Source: an uncultured Desulfobacterales bacterium
GTDB lineage: Bacteria > Desulfobacterota > Desulfobacteria > Desulfobacterales > JAFDCJ01
Length of the DNA stretch: 16,131 nucleotides
Assembly: GCA_945787595.1 (NCBI GenBank)
Contig: CALZJV010000353.1
Location: 1 to 16,131 of the forward strand
Direction: 5' to 3'
This document shows, in pieces, positions 7,011 to 13,644 of the stretch. How positions within the stretch are numbered: position 1 is the first letter of the stretch; the number at the start of each line of letters is the position of its first letter. Position numbers and translations under genes: made by a program. The notes beneath the pieces are model-generated. The model ran no database searches. It was not told the DNA's origin and worked only from the letters and a program-made list of their open reading frames with translations.

Positions 7011-7130
7011 CTAAACCCACAGAAAAACCTGGCGGTCTTTGTCGTTTAGAAATATATCTTCACCAGGGTTGCCGCGGTTCATCAGGTGATAATACGCACC
7101 AGGATATTCTATTCTCAGTCGTCGCGCCAT
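7011..7130 (-). pseudogene. REP-associated tyrosine transposase, N-terminal fragment
   Basis: Reading the minus strand from the ATG at 7130 gives MARRLRIEYPGAYYHLMNRG followed by NPGEDIFLNDKDRQVFL and then a stop. This is the characteristic N-terminus of RAYT/Y1 (IS200-like HUH) transposases that mobilise REP sequences. Only about 37 of roughly 230-300 residues survive; the HUH motif and catalytic tyrosine are lost. The leader just upstream (7171-7198) contains GGTCTGACCCC, seen on the coding strand as GGGGTCAGACC, a word I associate with sequences flanking such genes. It is non-functional. Confidence 0.85.
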
Positions 7131-7221
7131 GACGCTTTATACGCATAATATTTCCATATTGTCAATTTCAAAGGTCTGACCCCATTCTTTTAAAGCTTTG
7201 CATGGCAGTCCAGAAGAATAT

Positions 7222-7350
7222 AAGGCAACCCGAAATTGGGTTGCCTTTTTCATTTGGGTAAACACAAAATCTGACTTTATATTTAGATAACCCGAAATTG
7301 GGTTGCCTTTTTCATTTGGGTAAACACAAAATCTGACTTTATATTTAGAT
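7222..7350. repeat. Stem-loop and perfect 62-bp tandem duplication
   Basis: Positions 7227-7288 and 7289-7350 are identical 62-bp units. The first copy follows TAAGGC, giving a complete stem-loop AAGGCAACCC-GAAATT-GGGTTGCCTT with a T-run (7222-7250). The second copy lacks the GGC on its left arm, so its stem is shortened. Perfect identity implies a recent slippage or duplication. The stem matches that at 5982-6009 after the tRNA remnant. The region 7132-7393 otherwise holds no gene. Confidence 0.95.
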
Positions 7351-7393
7351 CAATCCTCCTAATGGCTTGTGTAATGAATGCCCCGCAGGTTGC

Positions 7394-7801
7394 TTAGAGC
7401 ATTATGGTGAAGCTTTTCTTTTTGGACAACTTGTAGATGGCAAAATCCTTTTTATCAAAAGTCACAATGTTTTGCATGCCGGTATCCACGGCAAGACAGA
7501 CTATAGTAGCATCGGCAAAATCCATTGGTAAGTCGGCGTATTTCTTCATCAGGTTTTTAGTCTTCTTCAAGCTCTTAGTGCTAGCGGGCACAATTTCAAC
7601 GACAGATTCCAAAACAAAATCCAATGCCGCAGACTGCGCTATAATAGAAAAATTCAGGAGATAAATAACTTCAGTCAGCACGGCCTCAGTTGAATACAGC
7701 CTGCCGGAAAAATTTTTAAGCCATTGAACACATTCGGCATGTCTCGATTCGCTGCGATCGATCAATGCCACCCACGGACCGGTATCTAAAATTGCTATCA
7801 T
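7394..7801 (-). CDS. PIN-domain toxin (VapC-like)
   Basis: The 135-residue protein has the layout of a VapC-type PIN ribonuclease. The first acidic residue is D6 in IAILDTGPWVALID, E44 lies in LTEVIYLL, D94/D97 in MDFADATIV, and D116/D119 in VTFDKKDF. These are the usual four acidic positions that bind Mg2+ for cleavage of RNA (often tRNA or rRNA in studied members). It overlaps the upstream antitoxin by 4 nt (ATGA, 7798-7801), the classic coupled arrangement. It belongs to a different family from the DUF5615 toxin 500 bp away and is on the opposite strand. All key residues are present, so it is probably functional. Confidence 0.92.
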   Translation of the reverse strand: MIAILDTGPWVALIDRSESRHAECVQWLKNFSGRLYSTEAVLTEVIYLLNFSIIAQSAALDFVLESVVEIVPASTKSLKKTKNLMKKYADLPMDFADATIVCLAVDTGMQNIVTFDKKDFAIYKLSKKKSFTIML

Positions 7802-8052
7802 CCTGCGTTTTTAATTTTCTTGATGAAATGATCACGATGATTTTGGCCGAGATCTGAAATACCACTCTCAACGATGCCGACAAATCGCTTGGCCTTGCTG
7901 TAAAGATCCGTCTCTTCTTCATTGCTATATTCATCCAGGAATTTTCGAATTGCCATCCGGGTTACGTCCGATTTTTTCAAACCGCTTAATTTTGCGATTT
8001 GTTCAATCTTATAAAAATATTCTTCAGGCATCCTGATGGTAAGTTGTTGCAT
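7798..8052 (-). CDS. Ribbon-helix-helix antitoxin (CopG-like)
   Basis: This 84-residue protein starts MQQLTIRMPEEYFYKIEQIA, a typical RHH beta strand and first helix, followed by GLKKSDVTRMAIRKFLDEY as the second helix. The charged, less ordered C-terminal half is the likely toxin-binding segment. A ribosome site GGGAGGA lies at 8062-8068. The gene is translationally coupled to the PIN toxin. It should neutralise the toxin and repress the operon; an imperfect-spaced inverted repeat GTCG-AATAGA-CGAC at 8078-8091 is a candidate operator. Confidence 0.88.
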   Translation of the reverse strand: MQQLTIRMPEEYFYKIEQIAKLSGLKKSDVTRMAIRKFLDEYSNEEETDLYSKAKRFVGIVESGISDLGQNHRDHFIKKIKNAG

Positions 8053-8077
8053 CTTCTATTAGTCCTCCCTTTTTGTA

Positions 8078-8091
8078 GTCGAATAGACGAC
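8078..8091. promoter_or_regulatory. Candidate operator of the RHH/PIN operon
   Basis: GTCG and CGAC form a short inverted repeat with a 6-bp spacer, 26 bp upstream of the antitoxin start and just beyond its ribosome site. The position suits autorepression by an RHH protein; the assignment is inference. Confidence 0.35.
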
Positions 8092-8197
8092 ATCGTAATC
8101 TATTTTCCGCTTATTGTCAATTTATTCTTCCGTAATACTCCCCTGGCAAACAGAAAAAACGAGAAAGCGGATTTTGCGGGACTGGGTACAATCGGTT

Positions 8198-8716
8198 TTA
8201 TATCGTTTCAGATAGCCTTTTTAACGAATACATCCCATCCAATCCCTTGACCGGTTTTGGTTTTTTTTCATGCTTTGAATGAAATAAATGCTTAAATCGC
8301 TGATAATTTTCAGCCACAAACTCCTTTGATCCAATGATGCCTGAATCTGTAAAATATCGGGTGCGGTATCTGAAACGATCGATGCGGCTGATTTCAAAAT
8401 CTTTTTTACGCTCTTTCGCAACAACTTTATCATCGATTACCTTTGCTTGCATCTTATCAGGTCGGCTAATCGCTCCAGCTTCATAAACATACCGGCGATA
8501 TCTTCTGATTCGCTCTTTCAGACTTTTAACATTAAATTCTTTGAGTCCAAAATCGGTAGACAGAAACTGATCTTTGTTTTGGGTCTGAAGATGATAGCCA
8601 AGCGAATTCCAGCGATAGTCTTCAGGACGATCAACCATACCCGCTCGTAGCGGGTTTAGGTCGATGTACGCCAGGCAGTTAACCAGGGTTTCTCCCTTAT
8701 CGACTAGAAGAATTTG
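8198..8716 (-). pseudogene. REP-associated tyrosine transposase, C-terminal fragment
   Basis: The reading frame on the minus strand begins abruptly near 8716 with ILLVDKGETLVNCLAYIDLN, then PLRAGMVDRPEDYRWNSLGY. This is the conserved region after the catalytic part of RAYT transposases (usual text: LVDK...YVxLNPVRAGMV). It ends with the family's C-terminal segment (GSKEFVAENYQRFKHLF). The HUH motif and the N-terminal half are gone. An ATG at 8638 would give a 146-residue protein without catalytic residues, so this is a remnant. It cannot be the other half of the 7011-7130 fragment without rearrangement, because the N-terminal fragment lies downstream of it. Confidence 0.85.
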
Positions 8717-8731
8717 GGGTCAGAAGAATTT

Positions 8732-9035
8732 GGGTCGGGCCGCGGTAGAAGGTTAAAATTATAAGAATTACTTTTCATGAAGGGGTCTATTTTGGGGCTA
8801 TAATGCTTTTTTTGACGGCAAAAAGAGCGTTATAGGACCTACCGCAGCCAACGTGACTTTAGATACGAAAGTTTTGTGAAGACGTATTCGCGAGTTGCCC
8901 GGAGGTTAGGAACTTAGGGAACGATCAAATTTCAATATCGACGTTTTTGACCCCAAACAGGGCGATATAGGCCTATGAAACGTTGATATTTAAGCCTCTT
9001 TTAATAAATATCAGGAAGATAGGACGGCCCGACCC
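8732..9035. mobile_element. 304-bp structured element with 10-bp perfect inverted ends
   Basis: GGGTCGGGCC (8732-8741) and GGCCCGACCC (9026-9035) are perfect inverted ends. Just inside the left end, GCGGTAG is complementary to CTACCGC near 8838. There is a hairpin CTATAATGC.../...GCGTTATAG around 8795-8836. A 13-bp near-perfect stem (AATATCGACGTTT with AAACGTTGATATT) lies around 8933-8992. No reading frame of note exists. The size, ends and structure suit a MITE-like element abutting the RAYT remnant, but I see no target-site duplication, and a structured non-coding RNA is an alternative. Confidence 0.55.
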
Positions 9036-9060
9036 CTCACCCTCATCCCCTCACCCTCAT
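9033..9060. repeat. 14-bp perfect tandem pair
   Basis: CCCCTCACCCTCAT occurs twice back to back (9033-9046 and 9047-9060). It overlaps the right end of the structured element and lies just past the stop of the outer membrane protein gene. Confidence 0.9.
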
Positions 9061-9071
9061 CGCATACAGGT

Positions 9072-9839
9072 TTAAAACTCCAAACCGACCTCAGCAAAAG
9101 GCCCCTGAAACTCAGTATCGATTTCAAGATCCTGATAGTCAATTTTTATATCATCGTATCGATACCCTCCGGCGACAAAAAAAGGTCCAAAAGGCTTTAC
9201 TTTCAATCTACCAATCAGGCTTACATAATGACTGGAACTCCAACCGATTCCTCTACCTTCGAATTCAATCGCAAAATATTTAAAGGGCTTAATCTGAATC
9301 CCGGTATAGATCATTGGAAGTGGCAAAAAGTAGCTTTCCGATTCTTTTAGGCCGGTATCTTTCTGCTCGATCTCAGCTTTAACATCCATCATTCTGACAT
9401 TAAGCCCTAGATCGATGTTAAGTACATCTGCGGTGGCATTGTTAATAAAAGGCAGACCCCAAAATAAACCAACATCGAAGTGATTTAATTTTAATTCTGA
9501 ATCAAAATCCACATTAGCTTGAAATTCTTTGCCGCCAAAGTTAAAATTCACATTTTTGCTGCCTGTTTCATCCCATTTCATGGGTGTATACATAAGGTAA
9601 ATATTGGGTAAGAAAAGGGGCGTATCGATTATGAGCCTTCCTAAGGCATTCCATTCATCATCATAGTTGAGATCGTCTTCAAGGTCGAGGTCATCCTCAT
9701 TAATTGTTTTATCAAATGACATATTCCCACTTGGCTTCTGATACCAAGCACCGCCAGCAATTTCTAACCCCCAGGCAAAAGATATTGTCGGGATGGACAG
9801 AATAAAAATCAAACAGAAAAGTAAGACAATTTTTTTCAT
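9072..9839 (-). CDS. TIGR04219-type outer membrane beta-barrel protein
   Basis: A 255-residue exported protein. Residues 1-22 (MKKIVLLFCLIFILSIPTIS, then FA) form a signal peptide, and the mature part begins WGLEIAGGAWYQKPSGNMSF. Alternating hydrophobic/polar strands follow, for example NIYLMYTPMKWDETG, HFDVGLFWGLPF and FKYFAIEFEGRGIG. The protein ends in phenylalanine (GPFAEVGLEF), the outer membrane insertion signal. A run of acidic residues (DDLDLEDDLNYDDEW, about 49-63) probably forms a surface or periplasmic loop. The pattern matches the TIGR04219 outer membrane beta-barrel family, whose function is unknown. A GAGAGGAAATC ribosome region precedes the ATG. No partner gene is adjacent on the same strand. 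Confidence 0.83.
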   Translation of the reverse strand: MKKIVLLFCLIFILSIPTISFAWGLEIAGGAWYQKPSGNMSFDKTINEDDLDLEDDLNYDDEWNALGRLIIDTPLFLPNIYLMYTPMKWDETGSKNVNFNFGGKEFQANVDFDSELKLNHFDVGLFWGLPFINNATADVLNIDLGLNVRMMDVKAEIEQKDTGLKESESYFLPLPMIYTGIQIKPFKYFAIEFEGRGIGWSSSHYVSLIGRLKVKPFGPFFVAGGYRYDDIKIDYQDLEIDTEFQGPFAEVGLEF

Positions 9840-10147
9840 GATTTCCTCTCTAGATTGAGTAGCTGTAAACTTCAGACTATTATTACAAATAGGTTGCTTG
9901 AATGTATCGGCATTTTAATAAATTTACTTAAGAAAATTATGCAAGGAATCGGCTTTATGTAAAGTTGCGATACGTTGAGTTCAGAACCTCACCCTATTTA
10001 AACTAAACACAGCACAAATCTGAATATTTCAAGTCTAAAACCAACCGCTTTTCACCTCCTAATTCATTCCTTTTCCTTTTAAATGCAAAGCATCAAAAAT
10101 CCATTATATCCACCACCGCTATATATATTGATTAAGAAAATAGAGGG
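9840..10147. other. Gene-free AT-rich region
   Basis: I see no coding frame, RNA gene or strong repeat in this stretch. It should contain the promoter of the minus-strand outer membrane protein gene and ends at the first copy of the 62-bp repeat. No homology to the missing membrane domain of the neighbouring ABC transporter remnant is visible here. Confidence 0.6.
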
Positions 10148-10209
10148 ACAGTCATGATTTTATGCAAATCTTAAAAGATAATGTATAAAATGCATATTTT
10201 CATGACCGT
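10148..10209. repeat. 62-bp palindromic-ended repeat, copy 1
   Basis: This 62-bp unit is identical at 60 positions to 11515-11576, in the same orientation. Its ends are inverted: ACRGTCATGA on the left and TCATGACCGT on the right, with a further inner pair of TATGCA words. It lies about 50 bp before the point where recognisable ABC transporter coding sequence begins. Confidence 0.95.
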
Positions 10210-10256
10210 TTAGACTCGGTGTCTGATTTCGATATGATAAGGATGAAATGTAGGAC

Positions 10257-10947
10257 CGACCGTGGGTAATCGACAATTTGAATTTCGAAATTCCACCGGG
10301 AACAACCTGTGCCCTGGTGGGGCGATCGGGATGCGGGAAGACAACCCTGGCCAAACTGGTCGAACGGTTTTACGAACCGGTTGAGGGGGGTAGTGAAACT
10401 CGATGGCAATCCGCTGCCAGATATATCCATCGCAAGCCTCTGTCAAAACATCGCTCTGGTGAATCAGGATGTTTCATTGTTTAATGCTTCGATCGCCTAA
10501 AATATCGCTTATGGTGCGATGCATGACTACAAATGGGAGCAGATCGTTGAGGCAGCGGAACATGCCCAGGTGCTTGAATTCGCCAGAGATCTGCCTAAAG
10601 GACTCGACACCAATATCGGCGAGTCGGGAGTGATGCTTTCTGGTGGCCAGAGACAACGTATTGCTATTGCCCGAGCTTTTCTCAAGGATGCCCCGACCCT
10701 GATTTTGGACGAAGCAACCTCAGCTCTCGACAATAAATCGCAAAGACTGATTCAACTTGCAATTCAAAATCTGATGGAAAATCGGACAAGTCTATTAATC
10801 GCCCATAGATTGAGCACAATCGAAAAAGCTGACCTCATTGTGGTACTTGATCGGGGTTAGATCGTGGAAACAGGCACCCACCAAAAACTGCTGGCATTGA
10901 GGGGGCTTTATAGCCAGATGCACGAGAAAGGGACTGATTTTGAATAG
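10257..10947 (+). pseudogene. MsbA-like ABC exporter, ATPase-domain remnant
   Basis: This is the nucleotide-binding half of a lipid A/multidrug-type ABC exporter. All ATPase motifs are readable: Walker [11 protein letters not shown]-loop NQDVSLF, signature LSGGQRQR, Walker [12 protein letters not shown] and H-loop AHRLST. The N-terminal transmembrane domain is absent; homology begins near [11 protein letters not shown]. The frame shifts within the G-run at about 10384-10392 (VEGG in one frame, VKLDG in the next). A TAA at 10498-10500 interrupts the family text AENIAYG, and a TAG at about 10858-10860 replaces the glutamate of DRGEIVETGTH. Both stops are one G-to-T change from a glutamate codon. 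It ends at 10947 and is clearly non-functional. Confidence 0.9.
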
Positions 10948-11045
10948 CTTCCTGTCGGACAACACTTACTTATTGGAAGTAGAAGAAAAATTTACGCCTG
11001 TTTGCAATGAGCCCTGACCGGCACCGAACTTGTGGTGTATGGCAG

Positions 11046-11069
11046 CGTCACTGCACAGGCAGTGACGCC
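11046..11069. repeat. Perfect 10-bp hairpin between convergent remnants
   Basis: GCGTCACTGC (11046-11055) pairs perfectly with GCAGTGACGC (11060-11069) around the loop ACAG. It sits 16 bp past the stop of the minus-strand cysteine-rich gene and 99 bp after the end of the ABC remnant. It may act as a bidirectional transcript end, although no T-run follows on either strand. Confidence 0.6.
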
Positions 11070-11085
11070 ACCGTAGATGAGGATG

Positions 11086-11515
11086 TCAGCATTCATCGTC
11101 GTCATCTTCGTCAACCTCGCAGCCTTCGTCCCAACAACAGCCATCGATACTCTGGGCGCTACAAGATTGACTGTTGTGCTTGTCACAACATCCTTCGCGG
11201 CAATCGTCACAACACTTGTTGCACCCGTGATCGTTCCAGATCGTGTAGGCCATGACATCAAGCGTTTTAACGGGGGTATCCGGATCGTCACTCTTGATGA
11301 CCAGCTCACAGCATTTCGGACACTTTTCCTTCGCACTGTACCGAATCAAGACACTCAGACACGCGCCCGGATGCAGCGTCGCGGGGAAGGGGTTGTTGAT
11401 CAACTTCCAGTATTTGCTCTTACGCTTGAATGCAACGCTGGTCACATGAAGCTTGCAGTCGCCTACGTTGCAGATCGAGATGGTGCGCTCCCCGAGGCAG
11501 CAGAAGTAAGGGGCA
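11086..11515 (-). pseudogene. ASH/DUF1573-like protein with Cys-rich tail, 5'-truncated
   Basis: The open frame runs from the second 62-bp repeat to 11086. It reads APYFCCLGERTISICNVGDC, then KLHVTSVAFKRKSKYWKLIN, and later CLSVLIRYSAKEKCPKCCEL with VIKSDDPDTPVKTLDV. This is the Ig-like ASH/choice-of-anchor pattern (N-x-G-D-x-x-L-x-V ... F-x-P-x-x-x-R-Y ... L-x-I-x-S-D-D-P). The C-terminal tail is unusual: about 18% cysteine with CC and CxxC pairs (CNKCCDDC, GCCDKH, GCCWDEGC), ending in an acidic run and a final cysteine. No start codon with a ribosome site lies before the domain; a GTG at 11445 cuts into it. The 5' end is therefore probably lost at the repeat. The tail could bind metal or form disulfides; function unknown. 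Confidence 0.65.
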
Positions 11516-11576
11516 CGGTCATGATTTTATGCAAATCTTAAAAGATAATGTGTAAAATGCATATTTTCATGACCGT
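11515..11576. repeat. 62-bp palindromic-ended repeat, copy 2
   Basis: This is a second copy of the 10148-10209 repeat (60/62 identical, same orientation), with intact inverted ends ACGGTCATGA/TCATGACCGT. It marks the exact point where the minus-strand ASH-like frame loses its 5' end. Confidence 0.95.
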
Positions 11577-11638
11577 ACCCATAGATCCCTCAACGCCACC
11601 GCCCGATCCATTGCTTTCAGTAAATAGAGCTTTTGCGC

Positions 11639-12322
11639 TCACTTTTCTGCTATCTTATAACTAATCGAAATTCCCGCCCTGCTGGTAGTGTCGATTGTGG
11701 TCTTGAAATTGGGCAAGTCTTTCACATAGTCAATAAATTCTCTGATGCCTTCTGATCCAATATTTGTTGCGTTATGAGCCGTAAAGCAGCCGCCAACTTC
11801 AAGTTTCGGTGCAAGCGCTATGAAATAATTCTTGTACCAGTCTTTATCTGCGTCAGAAAAGACAAAATCAAAGGGGCCCTTTAGTTCCTCCACAAGCTCA
11901 TGGGCATCAGCAAGGCGTGCATCGATATATTCAGAAAGTCCGGCCTCTCTGAAATTGGCAAGCGCCTTCTTATGACGCCCTTCATCAATTTCAATTGTTA
12001 TGAGTTTGCCCCCTGTTTTGCTAAGCGCCCATGCTATCCAAATCGCTGAAAGTCCGGTGGAGGTCCCAATGTCTATTGCTTTCTTGTATTTGTTTTTAAT
12101 GACGAGATCATACAGGATCTTACCGTCAGAGTAAGGGACGTTCCAATCATGCCAGGTACCTTTGCGGTTCTCCAAAAACATTCTAACTTTCTCATCAAGA
12201 GCCTTGTTATCTTGGAGTTCAGCACAAAACCCGCTGCGGATTGAAATACTCAAAAAAAGGATTAAGGCAATCAAGAGAAATGGTGTACAAAAGTTTTTCG
12301 TAAAACTAGTTATTTTCTGCAT
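11639..12322 (-). CDS. Class I SAM O-methyltransferase with apparent signal peptide
   Basis: A 227-residue protein of the O-methyltransferase family (COG4122/caffeoyl-CoA type). Motif I is AIDIGTSTG (82-90), with the conserved GLSAIWIAWAL helix next. The acidic residue of motif II is in TIEID (109-113), and FSDADKDWYKNYF (155-167) is the family's metal/active-site segment. The first 34 residues are unexpected: a basic start, a long hydrophobic core (FLLIALILFLSISI) and FCAE, which read as a Sec signal peptide or membrane anchor. There is no proper lipobox. SAM is cytoplasmic, so an exported or membrane-tethered enzyme is odd. An AGGAGGT ribosome site lies upstream, though 12 nt from the ATG. 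It is followed at a distance on the same strand by no other intact gene. Confidence 0.85.
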   Translation of the reverse strand: MQKITSFTKNFCTPFLLIALILFLSISIRSGFCAELQDNKALDEKVRMFLENRKGTWHDWNVPYSDGKILYDLVIKNKYKKAIDIGTSTGLSAIWIAWALSKTGGKLITIEIDEGRHKKALANFREAGLSEYIDARLADAHELVEELKGPFDFVFSDADKDWYKNYFIALAPKLEVGGCFTAHNATNIGSEGIREFIDYVKDLPNFKTTIDTTSRAGISISYKIAEK

Positions 12323-12493
12323 GTTATCAAATTCACCTCCTATGATATTCAGTCAGTATCACATTCTAAGGATCGATCCCCCATTTGTCCATGGCATACA
12401 TCGTGTAACAGGAAAGTTGCATGTATGGGAGCGTATCAATGGTATTTGGATAATGATTTTGCTTCTTCTAAATGTGAATGATCCCTATATATT

Positions 12494-12910
12494 TTAAAGG
12501 TGAAGCAATTGCCTTTTCCCATCGATTTCAATACTGGTTTTTGAATATGTGAATTTGTTAATTATCTTACCATCTTTAAAATGAATTATATCGACGCCTC
12601 TTCGTTTTTCAGGCTTCCCTTCGTTCCCGCTTTCAAACGAAGGCCACTCAAGCAACCAGCGGTAAACAACCTTTTGCTCTTTTTCATCGATAAAGGTTTC
12701 TTCCTCCACAAACCGAAAATTCCCGTGGTTAGCAAACCATGGTCTCCATGCTTTCTGGAGAGCTTCCTTTCCCCTTACCTTTCCACCCGTCCAATTATCA
12801 AAAACTACATTTTCATGAAAGAGGGCCATAACTCCTTCGAGGTCATGATTGTGCCAGGCGAGATTCCATTGTTTTAAGGCCTTTTCGATTTCATTCCTTG
12901 AAAGTGACAT
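12494..12910 (-). CDS. SnoaL/NTF2-like domain protein
   Basis: A 138-residue single-domain protein with the NTF2-like alpha+beta cone pattern. An N-terminal helix NEIEKALKQWNLAWHNHDLE is followed by GVMALFHENVVFDNWTGGKV, the family's strand and turn, then RGKEALQKAWRPWF, the mixed strands VVYRWLLEW and VDIIHFKDGKIINKFTY. This matches SnoaL-like (polyketide cyclase-related) proteins, a family with many functions including isomerases and small-molecule binders, so no substrate can be assigned. A clear AAAGGAG precedes the ATG by 6 bp. It is co-directional with the methyltransferase 171 bp downstream; co-transcription is possible but not shown. Confidence 0.8.
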   Translation of the reverse strand: MSLSRNEIEKALKQWNLAWHNHDLEGVMALFHENVVFDNWTGGKVRGKEALQKAWRPWFANHGNFRFVEEETFIDEKEQKVVYRWLLEWPSFESGNEGKPEKRRGVDIIHFKDGKIINKFTYSKTSIEIDGKRQLLHL

Positions 12911-12983
12911 GTGCTACTCCTTTCATTTCCTCCTTTTCATCAGTTGTAGGTCAGCAATTAAAATCCTTTTTTCTGGAAAATAT

Positions 12984-13218
12984 TTATCCACCGGCGATTT
13001 TAGCTTTAAATCCCCGATTCTTTAATTCTGTGATCAAGGTGTCCCTATGATCACCCTGTATTATGATAACGCCATCTTTCACCGATCCACCAGTCCCACA
13101 ACGGCGTTTTAATTGGGTGGCAAGATTTTTTAATTCATCTGTTTCTGAGGATTTTTTTGCTGGTGAATCCGTTTTGCTCTGCGATGGCTTCGATTAAATG
13201 GGATTTGGTGAGGATCAT
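12984..13218 (-). pseudogene. Chimeric remnant: IHF/HU start joined to SUI1 (YciH) end
   Basis: From the ATG at 13218 the minus strand reads MILTKSHLIEAIAEQNGFTS and KK, the start of an IHF/HU-family DNA-bending protein. It then shifts frame at a run of seven A and stops. In the next frame the text continues KSSETDELKNLATQLKRRCG and TGGSVKDGVIIIQGDHRDTL to FKAKIAGG and a stop at 12984. From DELKNLA onward this is the conserved C-terminal half of the SUI1/YciH translation-initiation-factor family. KKSSET still resembles the IHF continuation, so the join lies near ETDELKNL. The 235-nt length is one base over a multiple of three: with six A the whole would be one open frame. A GGAGC ribosome word precedes the ATG. 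Probably a deletion fusion that later lost frame. Confidence 0.8.
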
Positions 13219-13644
13219 GACAGGTGCTCCAAAATCAAAAAAAGGGTTAACCATCAAGCGCCTGCTATTATTTTCCAGCTAAAACAAAATTTGTCAAGAA
13301 AATAACAGGTTATAGAATGTTTAAACACCATTTCAGTGCTCTGAATCAAATAGCACATTTAATGCCGGCAACAAAAAGAGGAGATCGGCGCATTATGCTC
13401 TAATCTTCCTTATATTTGGGGATTTCCATCTCATCAATCCTCATTGAGAAAAAATCCAACAGAAATGGTGATTTTTGGTATTGACTTGTGCTAAATTCCT
13501 ATTTAATAGCTATATTTAGTTTCCATCCGGTCCCGCCCGGCGGGACCAAATTGGAAACTAATTTGTGCCATCCCTGCTATTATTTTATTTGCGGCCGGGC
13601 ACTAATTAGGAACTTGGCGAGTTGCGCCGGAAGGAGACTTAAAG
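13219..13644. other. Gene-free region upstream of quinone oxidoreductase
   Basis: No coding frame is visible. A TTGACT at 13481-13486, with AT-rich hexamers 15-17 bp further on (around 13502-13509), is a weak promoter candidate for the downstream gene. It lies just before a large palindrome described separately. Confidence 0.4.
13517..13560. repeat. Nested palindrome in the leader of the quinone oxidoreductase gene
   Basis: The outer arms TAGTTTCCA (13517-13525) and TGGAAACTA (13552-13560) are perfect inverted copies. Inside, GGTCCCGCC (13529-13537) and GGCGGGACC (13539-13547) form a second perfect 9-bp pair around a single C. No T-run follows. The position, 85 bp before a start codon and just after a promoter candidate, suggests either a regulatory hairpin or a dispersed palindromic repeat. 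Confidence 0.75.

Noticed and set aside
7011..8716. One RAYT gene interrupted by insertion of the RHH/PIN operon
   Set aside because: The N-terminal fragment is downstream of the C-terminal fragment on the minus strand, so a simple insertion cannot produce this order.
10992..11541. Open frames on either strand across the cysteine-rich gene
   Set aside because: They are out-of-frame shadows of the ASH-like coding sequence, with no family resemblance and valine/threonine-rich composition typical of such shadows.
10148..11576. Integron-like attC sites flanking a cassette
   Set aside because: The 62-bp repeats lack GTTRRRY/RYYYAAC core sites and there is no integrase; the palindromic ends fit a MITE-like repeat better.
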